This document shows positions 24,448 through 34,231 of a DNA stretch of 64,000 bases, piece by piece. Below the pieces are notes generated by a model. It saw only the letters and a program-made list of their open reading frames with translations. It ran no database searches and had not been told where the DNA came from. A program made the position numbers and the translations under genes. This DNA is from Duganella sp. SG902 (GTDB lineage: Bacteria > Pseudomonadota > Gammaproteobacteria > Burkholderiales > Burkholderiaceae_D): contig NZ_JABMJK010000008.1 of the NCBI RefSeq assembly GCF_013376005.1, positions 1-64,000 of the forward strand, in the 5' to 3' direction. Position 1 is the stretch's first letter; the number at the start of each line of letters is the position of its first letter.

Positions 24448-24537
24448 TCGCAACATTTCGTTTACGACTCGACTTGGGCTATGTCCCGTTAATTACCAGT
24501 GTTCGCATCGAACATGCGCATTTTACCCAAAACCCGC

Positions 24538-25014
24538 TCATAATCCAGTTGAGTTTGCATACAATCCGGGTCCGGATTCTATCCAAATTGTAAGGAAACG
24601 TTCCAAACTGGTTTGCAGGTCGGCCGGGCCATTCAAAACTGCTTCGCCACGGAAATGGTCGGAATGAAAACGGCGCACAATATCACGCTGGTCGGCGATG
24701 CAAAAGGAATCGGTTAATTGCCGTAATTGCTGATTCGTGCGGCGAACTTCGATCAAATGCCCGTAATCCTTCAGCAAGCGCAGGAAACGCGGCGCGTCGC
24801 GCTCCATGTGCCGGCCCTCGTGCGCCACCAGCTGCAAGCGGCCGCCGCCTTGCAGGAAGCGCCGCAGCTGGGCGTCGGTGGCGCTGCTGCCCAGTTCCCA
24901 GATGGCGTAGTCGGGATCGAACATCTGCAGCGTCTGTTCGGCGCGCGACAGGCAAGTGGACAGGTGCCGCTGAAATTCCGCCCGCGTGGTGAAGGGAATG
25001 AGCTGTCTGTCCAT
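24538..25014 (-). CDS. Conserved hypothetical protein (DUF7931-like)
   Basis: A 158-aa cytoplasmic protein without signal or membrane segment. The visible pattern is LSRAEQTLQMFDPDYAIWELGSSATDAQLRRFLQGGGRLQLVAHEG, then FLRLLKDYGHLIEVRRTN, and a C-terminal IADQRDIVRRFHSDHFRGEAVLN. This resembles a phospholipase-D-like half domain found in betaproteobacteria next to the roxA-type gene (DUF7931), but without a clear HKD motif. It lies 17 bases downstream of roxA on the same strand and probably shares its transcript. Confidence 0.7.
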   Translation of the reverse strand: MDRQLIPFTTRAEFQRHLSTCLSRAEQTLQMFDPDYAIWELGSSATDAQLRRFLQGGGRLQLVAHEGRHMERDAPRFLRLLKDYGHLIEVRRTNQQLRQLTDSFCIADQRDIVRRFHSDHFRGEAVLNGPADLQTSLERFLTIWIESGPGLYANSTGL

Positions 25015-25031
25015 ATTGCCTCCGAATTAAA

Positions 25032-26153
25032 TCAACCGAGTTCGACCCAGCCGTCCTGATACCAGGTGTACAGCGCTTCCAGCACGTCGTCCGAGGCGCT
25101 GGCGAACTGCTCGCCGTCGAGGCGGCGGTTGTTGGCCAGCAGTTCCAGCGTGGCCTTGTCCGCCTTGCCGACGCCGAACGATTCGCCGTTGATGAACACA
25201 TGCTTGCCACGGTACAGCATTTGCGTCTTGGCCGACAGCGACAGGCCTTTCTTCATCACCGCCTCGCCGAACTTGCCCACCGTGAGCGGCTTGGCCGGGC
25301 CGGTGAAGAACACATTATGCTTGGGCTCGGAAAGATACTCGCCAAAGAAGATGGTGATGTCTTCCTCGGTGAAGCGCACCTTGTTCAATTCCTCGGTCAG
25401 CGCGGCCAGCATCTGGCGCGGGATCTCGGCCGGCTTGTTGGTCGGCTCCAGGTCCGGATCGGCGTAGCGGCCCGGCAGGTCGATCGAATCGGCCATGAAT
25501 TGCAGGAAGTTCTCGCCCAGCTCCTGGTAGGACGGCGAGCGGAAGCCGATCGAGTACGTCTGGCAATCGCCGATCGCCACGCCGTCGTGCGCGTAATGCG
25601 GCGGCAGGTACAGCATGTCGCCCGGATTGAGCACGAACTCCTCCTCCGGCTGGAAGTCCGCCAGGATCTTCAGCGGCAGGCCCTCGATCAGCGTCAGGTC
25701 CTTCTGCGCGCTGATCCGCCAGCGGCGCTGGCCCTGCGCCTGCAGCAGGAACACGTCGTAGGAATCGAAGTGCGGACCGACGCCGCCGCCATCGGTGGCG
25801 AAACTCACCATCAGGTCGTCCAGGCGGGCGTCCGGAATGAAGCGGAACTGGCGCAGCAGCGCGTCGGCCTTGGCGTCGAACAGGTTGACGCCTTGCACCA
25901 GCATGGTCCACTCCTTCTTGTCGCGCGGCGGCAGGCTTTCCAGCGGGCCATGCTGCATCGCCCATTCGCCGTCGAAGCCGGTGACCAGGCGCGATTCCGC
26001 GTGGTTGGTCGAGGCCAGCCTGGCCAGCGCGTCAAAGCTCAGCAGCGGCTTGAAGCCGGGAATGGCGTTGCGGATCAGAAGGGGCTTTTTATGCCAGTAG
26101 TCGCGCAGGAACTGCGCGGGCGTGATATCGCCGAGAAGAGGTAATTTTTTCAT
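25032..26153 (-). CDS. roxA: JmjC-type ribosomal protein L16 arginine hydroxylase (RoxA/YcfD-like)
   Basis: An Fe(II)/2-oxoglutarate oxygenase of 373 aa; E. coli YcfD hydroxylates an arginine of ribosomal protein uL16. The start LLGDITPAQFLRDYWHKKPLLIRNAIPGF is the family signature. Iron ligands are in GPHFDSYDVFLLQ (HxD) and LPPHYAHDGVA (distal His). GQRRWRIS and the C-terminal dimerisation and winged-helix part (residues 230-370) complete the length. It is divergent from slyD, with 82 bases between the starts, and upstream of the DUF7931-like gene. Confidence 0.88.
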   Translation of the reverse strand: MKKLPLLGDITPAQFLRDYWHKKPLLIRNAIPGFKPLLSFDALARLASTNHAESRLVTGFDGEWAMQHGPLESLPPRDKKEWTMLVQGVNLFDAKADALLRQFRFIPDARLDDLMVSFATDGGGVGPHFDSYDVFLLQAQGQRRWRISAQKDLTLIEGLPLKILADFQPEEEFVLNPGDMLYLPPHYAHDGVAIGDCQTYSIGFRSPSYQELGENFLQFMADSIDLPGRYADPDLEPTNKPAEIPRQMLAALTEELNKVRFTEEDITIFFGEYLSEPKHNVFFTGPAKPLTVGKFGEAVMKKGLSLSAKTQMLYRGKHVFINGESFGVGKADKATLELLANNRRLDGEQFASASDDVLEALYTWYQDGWVELG

Positions 26154-26199
26154 ACGCCATTATAACCAGTCCCCGGCAAGGGCTGTCTGCGATCCAAGG

Positions 26200-26205
26200 T
26201 ATAAT
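26200..26205 (+). promoter_or_regulatory. Candidate -10 element for slyD
   Basis: TATAAT matches the sigma-70 -10 consensus exactly, 30 bases before the slyD ATG. No good -35 hexamer is visible at the right spacing (about 26177-26182). GAAAGGA at 26221-26227 is a good ribosome site for the start at 26236. Confidence 0.5.
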
Positions 26206-26235
26206 CCATGGCTAATTACTGAAAGGATGCACAAC

Positions 26236-26781
26236 ATGAAGATTGCCAAGAACACGGTCGTGACTGTGAATTACAAGCTGTCCGATGCCCAGGACAATCT
26301 GATCGAAGACGGCCGTCAACCCATGGTCTACCTGCACGGTGGCTACGAGAACACCCTGCCAAAAATCGAAGAAGAACTGGATGGCAAAGACGTGGGCTAC
26401 TCGTCGATCATCCAGATCGAGCCGGAAGATGCATTCGGCGACTACGACGCTTCGCTGGTCAAGGTGGAAGACCGCAAGCGCCTGCCCGAACCACTGGAAG
26501 TCGGCATGCAGTTCGAAGGCATGCCGGACGGCGAGGGCGGCGAGGAAGAAGCCATGATCTTCACCGTGACCGACATCGCGGACGACAAGGTGGTCCTGGA
26601 TGGCAACCATCCGCTGGCCGGCATGGCCCTGCGTTTCTCGCTGAACGTGGTGGACGTGCGCGAAGCCACCGATGAAGAAATCGCCCATGGCCACGTGCAC
26701 GGCGCCCACGGCCATCACCACGATGACGAGGATGATGAAGGCGAAGAGGGCGACCACGTCGCCATCCACCCGATTCACTAA
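26236..26781 (+). CDS. slyD: FKBP-type peptidyl-prolyl isomerase SlyD
   Basis: A cytoplasmic prolyl isomerase and metallochaperone linked to nickel handling. The 181-aa protein begins MKIAKNTVVTVNYKLSDAQDNLIEDG; the open frame extends upstream, but GAAAGGA places the start here. FKBP parts flank the insert-in-flap chaperone domain (about residues 70-130, DAFGDYDASLVKVEDR to DGNHPLAGMALRF). The tail HGHVHGAHGHHHDDEDDEGEEGDH is rich in His and acidic residues and binds metal ions. It is divergent from roxA. Confidence 0.94.
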   Translation: MKIAKNTVVTVNYKLSDAQDNLIEDGRQPMVYLHGGYENTLPKIEEELDGKDVGYSSIIQIEPEDAFGDYDASLVKVEDRKRLPEPLEVGMQFEGMPDGEGGEEEAMIFTVTDIADDKVVLDGNHPLAGMALRFSLNVVDVREATDEEIAHGHVHGAHGHHHDDEDDEGEEGDHVAIHPIH

Positions 26782-26787
26782 GCGTTT

Positions 26788-27795
26788 TTACTGCTGCGCT
26801 TCGGCACCGCCGCCCTTGATGGTGAACAGGGCGGCGGCGCCGGGCGCGACCTGCACCTCGGCCCAGTCGGCGCTCATGTTCAGGTGCCCCACATTGCCGC
26901 GCCACTGAATCGCCGGCTCTCCCGCCGCCGTCGCACCGCGCTGCGCGTCGATCAGCAATACCTTCCCCTTGTATTTCTCCGCCATGGAGCGGATCTGCTT
27001 GCGCACTTCGGCAAAGCCGTCCTGTTTGGTCTTGAAGCTGGAGAGCAGCGAAAAACCTTCTTCCTCCGTCACGCGCGGATCGCCGTCCGAGAACAGCACC
27101 AGGCCGTGCATCTTCTGCCGCTCCGCCAGCATGAACAGGCGATGCAGCCATGCGCGGTTGGCCACCAGGCGGTCCTCGTACTCGCTGTTGCGTCCCGCCT
27201 CGGCGCGGAAGTGGTTGTTGTTGGCCGGGAGGTTGATGGTGGCGAACAGCACCTTGCCGTATTCCCAGTGCGCGTTCTCGGCGTAGCTGCGGAACTTGGC
27301 GGTGGACGACAGACGCGTGACCGTCAGGTGGCGCGCGCCGAGCGATTCGCCATCGACATAAAACAGTTCACGCAAGCGGTTCAGGCGTTCGATGGCGTTG
27401 GAGCGGCCGGCGGAATTGAGGCAGGCGGTCCAGTCGCTGCCGGCCAGCGAAACGATCATCGGCTGCGCGGATTCATTGAGCAGCGCATGGCGCTGGGAGT
27501 ACAGCTTGTCGCTGCAAGCTTCGTTGGCGGCCTTGATGCCGGTGGCGACCACGAAGGCGGCATCGGCTTGCGATGCTTCCGCGATCGCACGCTTGAGCGC
27601 CGCTTCGTCGCGGCCGTGCTGCAGCGGATGACCGATGACGGCGAACTGGAAGCCGCGCACTGCCTGTGCCGCGCTGCTGGCGCGCGCCGTGCCGCTCTGC
27701 GCGGCGTGTGCTGTTGCATGCGCCAAGGCCAGCGCCGCCGACAACGCCATGGCGGCGGTCAGCAGTGGATGGCGATGGCGCGCGGCGCGCATCAT
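26788..27795 (-). CDS. Exported metallophosphoesterase-like protein lacking its metal ligands
   Basis: A 335-aa protein with a signal peptide (about residues 1-32). The core follows the layout of secreted calcineurin-type phosphoesterases: [23 protein letters not shown], then [45 protein letters not shown]. In active relatives these segments read approximately GD, GDIK and GDNEWTDC. Here the GD aspartate, the second aspartate and the asparagine of the NE motif are all replaced, so metal binding is probably lost. It starts inside the mutS stop (ATGA overlap), so it is cotranscribed with mutS. Function is unknown; a structural or binding role is possible. Confidence 0.6.
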   Translation of the reverse strand: MMRAARHRHPLLTAAMALSAALALAHATAHAAQSGTARASSAAQAVRGFQFAVIGHPLQHGRDEAALKRAIAEASQADAAFVVATGIKAANEACSDKLYSQRHALLNESAQPMIVSLAGSDWTACLNSAGRSNAIERLNRLRELFYVDGESLGARHLTVTRLSSTAKFRSYAENAHWEYGKVLFATINLPANNNHFRAEAGRNSEYEDRLVANRAWLHRLFMLAERQKMHGLVLFSDGDPRVTEEEGFSLLSSFKTKQDGFAEVRKQIRSMAEKYKGKVLLIDAQRGATAAGEPAIQWRGNVGHLNMSADWAEVQVAPGAAALFTIKGGGAEAQQ

Positions 27796-30470
27796 GCCTG
27801 CGCCGCCTCCGTCAGGCGCTTCAACTGATACAGGCGATCCAGCGCCTCGCGTGGCGTCAGCGCGTCCGGATCCAGTTCGTCGAGGGCGTCGAGCAGCTCG
27901 CGCATGGCGGGGCTGCTGGCGGGCGCCGGCGCCTCGATCTCCTCGTCATTGGCATCGACCGATGGCGCGGCGAACAGATCCAATTGCGGCGTGGCGTCCA
28001 GCGCCTGCGCCTCCAGGCGCGCCAGGTGCTTGCGCGCGGCCTTGATCACCGGCTGTGGCACGCCGGCCAACTGGGCCACCTGCAGACCGTAACTCTGCGA
28101 CGCCGGGCCTTCCTGTACCGCGTGCAGGAACACGATGGTGTCCTTGTGCTCCACCGCCGACAGGTGCACATTGCTGGCGCTCGGATGGCTCTCCGGCAGC
28201 TGCGTCAGCTCGAAGTAGTGGGTGGCGAACAGCGAGAAGCTGCGGCTGGTCTCTATCAGGTGGCGTGCGATCGCCCACGCCAGCGCCAGGCCGTCGAAGG
28301 TCGAGGTGCCGCGGCCGATTTCGTCCATCAGCACCAGCGAGTGTTCGGTGGCGCCGTTCAGGATGGCGGCGGCCTCGGTCATCTCCACCATGAAGGTCGA
28401 GCGGCCGCCGGCCAGGTCGTCGGTCGCGCCGATGCGGGTGAAGATGCGGTCGATCGGACCGATCACCGCGCTTTGCGCCGGCACGTAGCTGCCCATGTAG
28501 GCCAGCAGCGTGATCAACGCCACCTGGCGCATGAAGGTCGATTTACCACCCATGTTGGGGCCGGTGATCAGCAGCAGGCGGCGTTCGTCGACAAAGCGGC
28601 AATCGTTGGCGATGAAGCGCTCGATCTGGTTCTCCACCACCGGGTGGCGGCCTTCCTTGATGTTGATGCACGGCGCGTCCACCAGCTCCGGCGCGCACCA
28701 GTTGTTGCGCAGCGCGTGGTCGGTGAGGGCGGTCAGCGTGTCCAGCTGCGCCAGCGCCTTGGCGATCGATTGCAGTGTGCCGATGAACGGCGCCAGGTCG
28801 CCCAGCAACTGGTCGTACAGCATCTTCTCGCGCGCCAGCGCGCGGTCCTGCGCCGACAGGGCCTTGTCTTCAAACGCCTTCAGTTCCGGCGTGATGTAAC
28901 GCTCGCAGTTCTTCAGCGTCTGGCGGCGGCGGTAATCGTCCGGCACCTTGTCGGCCTGGCCATTGGTGACTTCGATGTAGAAGCCGTGCACCTTGTTGTA
29001 CTCCACGCGCAGATTGGCGATGCCGGTGCGGGCGCGTTCGCGCGTCTCCAGGTCGACCAGATACTGGCCGGCGTTTTCCGACAGGCCGCGCAGCTCGTCC
29101 AGCTCCGCATCGAAGCCGCGCGCGATCACGCCGCCATCGCGCACCATCACGGCCGGTTCCGGCATCACCGCGCGTTGCAGCAGATCGAGGCAGGCTTCCG
29201 GCGTGGCCAGGTCGGCGTGGATGCCGGCCAGCAGGCCATTGGCATCGGTCAGCGTGCGCTGCATGCCGTGGCGCAGGGCTGGCAGCTGGGTCAGGCCATC
29301 GCGCAGGCTGGCCAGGTCGCGTGGGCGGGCCGACAGCAGCGCGATGCGGGTGGTGATGCGCTCGATGTCCGGCACCTGCGCCAGCGTGTGCGACAGCAAG
29401 CCAGTCGCGTCGGCCTGCGCCAGCGCGGCGATGGCTTCGTGACGCGCGCGCGCCACACGCTGGTCGCGGCGCGCGTGGTGCAGCCAGTGGCGCAGCAGGC
29501 GCGACCCCATGGCGGTGCGGCAGTGGTCCAGCAGCGAGAACAGCGTTGGCGATTCCTGGCCGCGGATGGTCTCGGTCAGCTCCAGGTTGCGGCGGGTGGC
29601 GGCGTCGAGGCCGATGAATTCATTTTCGGTTTCGGTGGTGAGCGTGCGCACGTGCTGCAGGCCACGGCCCTGCGTCGATTGCGCGTAGCGCAGCAGCGCG
29701 CCGGCCGCGCCAAACGCGGCGCCCAGGCCATCGGCGCCGAAGCCGGTCAGCGTGGAGACGGCCAGTTGATCGAGCAATGCCTTGTGGCCGCTGACCACGT
29801 CGAAGTGCCATTCAGGGACGTGGTTGACGTGGCAGCCGGTATATTCTTCAAACAGCTCGCCGTTGTCGCCGCGCAGGATTTCGGCCGGCGAGATGCGCTC
29901 CAGCTCCTGCTGGATGCGCGAGTTGACCGTGTGCGCGTCGCCCGAGAACTCCATCAGGCGCAGCGCGCCGCTGGCCAGCGACAGCCACGCCAGGCCGGCG
30001 GTGGCCACCTTGCGCTGGCTGATGATGCACAGGGCCAGCAGCGGGCGTTCCGATTTTTCCGGCAGCAGATCGGCATCGGTCAGCGTGCCTGGCGTCACCA
30101 CGCGCATCACCTTGCGCTCGACCGGGCCCTTGCTGGTGGCGGGATCGCCGATCTGTTCGCAGATGGCGCAGGATTCACCGATCTTCACCAGCTTGGCCAG
30201 ATAGCCCTCCAGCGAATGGAACGGCACGCCGCACATCTTGATCGGTTGACCACCCGACGAGCCGCGCGCGGTCAGCGTGATGCCGAGCAGGCGCGCCGCC
30301 TTTTCCGCGTCCTCGAAGAACAGCTCGTAGAAATCGCCCATGCGGTAGAAGACCAGCATGTCCGGGTGCTGGTTCTTGATGCTCATGTACTGCTGCATCA
30401 TCGGCGTGAGCTTTTCGGTCGGGCTGTTCTTGACGGCTGCGGCGTTGATTTCGTTCGGGACGGTGGTCAT
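27792..30470 (-). CDS. mutS: DNA mismatch repair protein MutS
   Basis: Recognises mismatches after replication and recruits MutL. The 892-aa protein has the mismatch-binding motif GDFYELFF (phenylalanine of FYE), the connector and lever domains, and the C-terminal ATPase with the Walker [18 protein letters not shown], the signature [22 protein letters not shown] and [12 protein letters not shown]. The ATG at 30470 ([11 protein letters not shown]) is chosen; an open extension to 30515 is less likely. The intact motifs give no sign of a mutator defect. A gene for a degenerate phosphoesterase overlaps its stop. The 286 bases upstream hold no gene that I can support. Confidence 0.96.
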   Translation of the reverse strand: MTTVPNEINAAAVKNSPTEKLTPMMQQYMSIKNQHPDMLVFYRMGDFYELFFEDAEKAARLLGITLTARGSSGGQPIKMCGVPFHSLEGYLAKLVKIGESCAICEQIGDPATSKGPVERKVMRVVTPGTLTDADLLPEKSERPLLALCIISQRKVATAGLAWLSLASGALRLMEFSGDAHTVNSRIQQELERISPAEILRGDNGELFEEYTGCHVNHVPEWHFDVVSGHKALLDQLAVSTLTGFGADGLGAAFGAAGALLRYAQSTQGRGLQHVRTLTTETENEFIGLDAATRRNLELTETIRGQESPTLFSLLDHCRTAMGSRLLRHWLHHARRDQRVARARHEAIAALAQADATGLLSHTLAQVPDIERITTRIALLSARPRDLASLRDGLTQLPALRHGMQRTLTDANGLLAGIHADLATPEACLDLLQRAVMPEPAVMVRDGGVIARGFDAELDELRGLSENAGQYLVDLETRERARTGIANLRVEYNKVHGFYIEVTNGQADKVPDDYRRRQTLKNCERYITPELKAFEDKALSAQDRALAREKMLYDQLLGDLAPFIGTLQSIAKALAQLDTLTALTDHALRNNWCAPELVDAPCINIKEGRHPVVENQIERFIANDCRFVDERRLLLITGPNMGGKSTFMRQVALITLLAYMGSYVPAQSAVIGPIDRIFTRIGATDDLAGGRSTFMVEMTEAAAILNGATEHSLVLMDEIGRGTSTFDGLALAWAIARHLIETSRSFSLFATHYFELTQLPESHPSASNVHLSAVEHKDTIVFLHAVQEGPASQSYGLQVAQLAGVPQPVIKAARKHLARLEAQALDATPQLDLFAAPSVDANDEEIEAPAPASSPAMRELLDALDELDPDALTPREALDRLYQLKRLTEAAQA

Positions 30471-30756
30471 TGGTTCTTTAGGCGATGCAAAAAGTCTGGT
30501 TTTGCGAGGGCTCAAACAGCCCCCGCGCGTAACCCGTCATTCTACCAATTTCGGCAGTGCGCTGAAGAATTCGTGGAAATGGGCTCGATATCATGACCAG
30601 ATGTGAGCAGGAGTGGGCGATTGCGCGTAAACGGTGCGCAGTCTGGTTCGCGTCCCCGGACCGGCAAAGAGGGCTGCATGGAGCTACAATGGACCAATGC
30701 ATACGAGGGCAGGTTAGCGAAAGATGCGGTGGAAATGCTGTCGCGAGGAAGGCGAA

Positions 30757-31248
30757 ATGAACTACGCGCTTGAAATTGATCGAGCCATCGAAAACGAGGA
30801 TCCGGCGCTTGCCTTGGCGCTTGCGGAGCGATGGGTAGCTGAGGCGCCCGAAACGCATGCGGCCTGGGGCAACTTGGCGCATGTTCATGAAATGCGGGAC
30901 GACTTTGCCAAGGCAAGCCAGGCTGTCTCTGAGGCACTCAGGATTACGCCTGATTATCCCCCTTATTTGTTCGAGCAGGGCTATATCGCATATCGGCTAG
31001 GGAACTACACGCAGGCTGAACGCGCGTTCGGCTTGTGTGTCGAACAATCTGAAATGACACATGACAATTTCTATCTGGACGCCGCCCGGATCGCCCGCGC
31101 CAGATGTCTTGTGCTTGACGGACGGGCGAGCCTGGCGGCCAAAGTCATCGCCGACGCCGCTGGAGACGCGGCCGCTTGGCTGGACGGGCGCTTTTCCAAA
31201 GAGGATGTTCTGACGTCCATCCGCGCCGCGACTCAGGGACCATCCTGA
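30757..31248 (+). CDS. TPR-type small protein
   Basis: A 163-aa soluble protein of two to three tetratricopeptide-like helical repeats: ALALAERWVAEAPETHAAWGNLAHVHEMRDDFAKASQAVSEALRITPDYPPYLFEQGYIAYRLGNYTQAERAFGLCVEQ. The remaining C-terminus is helical. The ATG at 30757 follows GAGGAAGG at 30746-30753; the in-frame codon at 30724 has no such site. The gene has lower GC than its neighbours, which may mean acquisition from elsewhere. Its end overlaps the convergent regulator gene by 16 bases. Function is unknown. Confidence 0.65.
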   Translation: MNYALEIDRAIENEDPALALALAERWVAEAPETHAAWGNLAHVHEMRDDFAKASQAVSEALRITPDYPPYLFEQGYIAYRLGNYTQAERAFGLCVEQSEMTHDNFYLDAARIARARCLVLDGRASLAAKVIADAAGDAAAWLDGRFSKEDVLTSIRAATQGPS

Positions 31249-32201
31249 CCCTCCGTGCCCACGGCGCGCGCATCGCGGCGCAGCGACTGCGGCGAGACGC
31301 CGATTTCGCGCACAAACACTTCACGCAGATGGCTGCGGTCGCGGAAGCCAGTTTCGCGGGCGATCACCTCCAGCGGATGCCGGCCGCGCTCGATCATGGT
31401 GCGCGCCGCCTCCAGCCGTAGTTGTTCGATCGCCTTGGCCGGCGACTGTCCGGTCTCGGCCTGGAAGATGCGGCCGAATTGGCGCGGGCTGAGGTTGATC
31501 GCCTTGGCCAGATCGTCCACCCGCAACGGCTGCGATAAATTCTGCCGCGCGTATTCCAGCGCCTTTTGCACCCGGTCCGATTTCGGCGCCAGCTTCAGCA
31601 TCTCCGACAGCTGCGACTGGCCGCCGGAACGCCGGTTGTCCATCACCATCACCTGCGCCACCCTGGTGGCGATCGCCTGCCCGAGGTCGCGCTCCACCAT
31701 CCCGAGCGCCAGGTCCATGGCCGCCGTCAGGCCGGCCGAGGTCCAGATCGGCCCGTCCACCACGTACAGGTGATCGACCACGATGCGCGCGCGCGGATGG
31801 CGCGCCTTGAGCGCTTCCACATACGCCCAGTGGGTGGTGGCGCGGCGGCCGTCGAGCAGGCCGGCGTCGCCCAGCACAAAGGCACCGGTGCACAGGCCCA
31901 CCGTGCGGCGCGATTTTTTGGCGGCGTGCGCGATGAAGTCCAGTTCCTCGTCGCTGGCGCTGCGGCCCATGGGATCGACCACGCCGCTGACCAGCCAGCT
32001 GTCGGCCTCGTTGCCGTCGCCCACCGCCTGGGTCTTGATGGTGATGCCCTGCGAGGTTTGCAGCTCGCCGCCGTTGAGCGAGTAGTTAGTCACCTGGTAG
32101 ACCTTCTCGCGCGCCACCACGTTGGCGAACTCAAAAACCGACTGGGTCCCCAGCGCCATAACCTGGAACTCATCCGTAAGGAAGAAGCCTAACCGATGCA
32201 T
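31233..32201 (-). CDS. GlxA-family AraC-type transcriptional regulator
   Basis: A 322-aa regulator with an N-terminal DJ-1/PfpI-like domain (residues about 1-180; LCTGAFVLGDAGLLDGRRATTHW carries the nucleophile-elbow cysteine) and a C-terminal double helix-turn-helix AraC domain (LSPRQFGRIFQAETGQSPAKAIEQLRLEAAR and HPLEVIARETGFRDRSHLREVFVREIGVSP). The start MHRLGFFLTDEFQVMALG at 32201 fits the family; an open extension to 32282 does not. It is divergent from the hydrolase at 32307 across 105 bases, so the operon 32307-35788 is its likely target. Confidence 0.88.
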   Translation of the reverse strand: MHRLGFFLTDEFQVMALGTQSVFEFANVVAREKVYQVTNYSLNGGELQTSQGITIKTQAVGDGNEADSWLVSGVVDPMGRSASDEELDFIAHAAKKSRRTVGLCTGAFVLGDAGLLDGRRATTHWAYVEALKARHPRARIVVDHLYVVDGPIWTSAGLTAAMDLALGMVERDLGQAIATRVAQVMVMDNRRSGGQSQLSEMLKLAPKSDRVQKALEYARQNLSQPLRVDDLAKAINLSPRQFGRIFQAETGQSPAKAIEQLRLEAARTMIERGRHPLEVIARETGFRDRSHLREVFVREIGVSPQSLRRDARAVGTEGQDGP

Positions 32202-32306
32202 CGCTGATTTTCCTGTGTTGTGTCCGAAAACCTCATTATAAATGGCGTAGAAAACACGGTCGATAGCATGGATGATAGGCACTCATTTTTTACCGACAGG
32301 TGCCCC

Positions 32307-33146
32307 ATGAACACGTTCTCCCCCAGCCTGAATGCCCCCTCCCAAATGGTAGAAACAGGCGGCCGCCGCCTCGCATACCGTACTTTTGGGAGTGGCAAGG
32401 CGCTGCTTTTGTGTGTGCGTTTTCGCGGCACCATGGACAGCTGGGATCCGCTGTTCCTCGACAGCCTGGTGGAGCAGGGTTTTCAGGTGACGGTGTTCGA
32501 TTACAGCGGCCTGGGGCAGTCCACTGGTGAGCCGAGCTACAACCCGGCCTCGCTGGCGCGAGACATCATCGACTTGATCGGCGCCCTCAAGCTGGGCAAG
32601 GTGGTCCTTGGCGGCTGGTCGATCGGCGGCATCGCCGCGCAGATCGTGCTGGCGCAGGCGCCGCAACTGGTCAGCCATCTGGTGCTGATCGCCACCACGC
32701 CCCCCGGCCCGCTCGTGAAGCGTGGCGAGCAGCTGTTCTACACCATGGCCAAGCGCGAAAACAGCTTCGACGATTTCGTCAGCCTGTTCTTCGAGCCGGC
32801 ATCGCCGGCCAGCCGCGATGCCGCCGTCGCATCGGCCAAGCGCCTCGCCGGGCGCACGCTGGACCGCAGTCCCGAGGTGCCGTATGAGTGGGCCGGCCGG
32901 CAGCTGGGCGATGAGCCCAAGAACCCGGTGTTCCCGGTGGACGCCGTGCTGCAGGCGCTGAAGACCACCAGCATCCCGGTGCTGCATCTGGGCGCCGATC
33001 ACGACATCGTGTTCCCGGTGGAGAACTGGTATGCGCTCAACGGCCAGTTGCCCACGCTGCATCTGGTCACCTTCCCGAGCGCCGGGCATGGCCCGCAGCT
33101 TCAGCACCCGCGTGCCGCTGCCATGCACATTGCCGCATTCATTTAA
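32307..33146 (+). CDS. Alpha/beta hydrolase, first of a related pair
   Basis: A 279-aa alpha/beta-hydrolase with S105 in VVLGGWSIGGIAAQ as nucleophile. LHLGADHDIVFP supplies the acidic residue and FPSAGHGPQLQHP the histidine. It shares the unusual segment GTMDSWDP with the enzyme at 34232 (GTMDNWDP), which suggests a duplication. The ATG at 32307 (MNTFSPSLN) follows AGG at 32298-32300. The product is probably a small-molecule esterase or lactonase. It is first in an operon with an MDR oxidoreductase and a second hydrolase, under the divergent GlxA-type regulator. Confidence 0.82.
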   Translation: MNTFSPSLNAPSQMVETGGRRLAYRTFGSGKALLLCVRFRGTMDSWDPLFLDSLVEQGFQVTVFDYSGLGQSTGEPSYNPASLARDIIDLIGALKLGKVVLGGWSIGGIAAQIVLAQAPQLVSHLVLIATTPPGPLVKRGEQLFYTMAKRENSFDDFVSLFFEPASPASRDAAVASAKRLAGRTLDRSPEVPYEWAGRQLGDEPKNPVFPVDAVLQALKTTSIPVLHLGADHDIVFPVENWYALNGQLPTLHLVTFPSAGHGPQLQHPRAAAMHIAAFI

Positions 33147-33204
33147 ACAGAAAAACGAGGACCGCATGCTGGTCATGAACTCTTAACGCTGGAAAGGAAA
33201 ATAC

Positions 33205-34212
33205 ATGAAAGCTATCGTCTACGACAAGGCTGGCCTGCCGATCGACCAGGAGCAAGCCTTGTATGAAGTGGATTTGCCCAGGCCACAGCCCGGCCCGCGC
33301 GATCTGCTGGTGAAAATCGAAGCCATCGCGGTCAACCCGGTCGACTCCAAGCTGCGCCAGGGCGTGCAGCCGCCCGGCCCGCGCATACTCGGCTGGGACG
33401 CGGCCGGCGTGGTGGAAGCCGTGGGCGCGGAGGTGGAACTGTTCAAGGTGGGCGACGCGGTCTGGTATGCCGGCGACATCACGCGCGCCGGCAGCTATGC
33501 GGAATATGGTTTGGTCGATGAGCGCATCGCCGGCCACCGACCGCAGTCGATACCGGCAGCGCAGGCGGCTGCGCTGCCGCTGACCGGCATCACCGCCTGG
33601 GAGCTGTTGTTTGACCGATTGAAGGTGGATGAGCAGGGCGGCGAGGGCCAGCGCCTGCTGGTGATCGGCGCCGGCGGCGGTGTCGGCTCCATCCTCGTGC
33701 AGCTGGCGGCCAGGCTGACCCGGTTGACCGTGGTGGGCACGGCCTCGCGCCCGAACACGCAGCAGTGGGTGCGCGAACTGGGCGCGCACCACGTCATCGA
33801 TCACAGCCAACCCTTCGCGCCACAGCTGAAGGCCATCGGCATCGAGCAGTTCGACCATGTGATCAGCCTGACGCACACCGACAGCTACTACACGCAGATT
33901 ATCGAGGTGCTCAAGCCGCAAGGCCAGTTGGCGTTGATCGATGACCCGGCCACGCTGGACGCCTTGCCGCTCAAGCGCAAATCGATCTCGCTGCATTGGG
34001 AATTCATGTTCACGCGCTCGATGTACCGCGCGGCAGACATGCTCGCGCAGCACCAGCTGCTGGAACGCATCGCCGCGCTGATCGACCAGGGCGTGATCAG
34101 AACCACCGTTGGCGAACATCTGGGCACGATCAGTGCCGCCAACGTGCGCAAGGCGCACGCCCTCATCGAGAGCAACAAGGCGGTGGGCAAGATCGTTCTC
34201 GCCGGTTTCTGA
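33205..34212 (+). CDS. Zinc-free MDR oxidoreductase (quinone oxidoreductase-like)
   Basis: A 335-aa medium-chain NADPH-dependent reductase. The catalytic domain opens MKAIVYDKAGLPIDQEQALYEVDLP and contains NPVDSKLRQG and LGWDAAGVVEAVG. The cofactor domain has LLVIGAGGGVGSILVQLA. Residues that bind catalytic zinc in alcohol dehydrogenases are missing, so it should reduce quinones or enones. GGAAAGGA at 33190-33197 precedes the ATG. It sits between two related alpha/beta hydrolases, which suggests a short pathway for an unsaturated ester or lactone. The substrate is inferred only from neighbours. Confidence 0.85.
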   Translation: MKAIVYDKAGLPIDQEQALYEVDLPRPQPGPRDLLVKIEAIAVNPVDSKLRQGVQPPGPRILGWDAAGVVEAVGAEVELFKVGDAVWYAGDITRAGSYAEYGLVDERIAGHRPQSIPAAQAAALPLTGITAWELLFDRLKVDEQGGEGQRLLVIGAGGGVGSILVQLAARLTRLTVVGTASRPNTQQWVRELGAHHVIDHSQPFAPQLKAIGIEQFDHVISLTHTDSYYTQIIEVLKPQGQLALIDDPATLDALPLKRKSISLHWEFMFTRSMYRAADMLAQHQLLERIAALIDQGVIRTTVGEHLGTISAANVRKAHALIESNKAVGKIVLAGF

Positions 34213-34231
34213 TGCATGAAAAGGACTTGAT

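Noticed and set aside
27666..30596. A 976-codon open frame on the plus strand opposite mutS
   Set aside because: The translation is Arg/Gln/His/Val-rich and low in typical motifs, an artefact of high GC opposite a strong gene. mutS has all its motifs.
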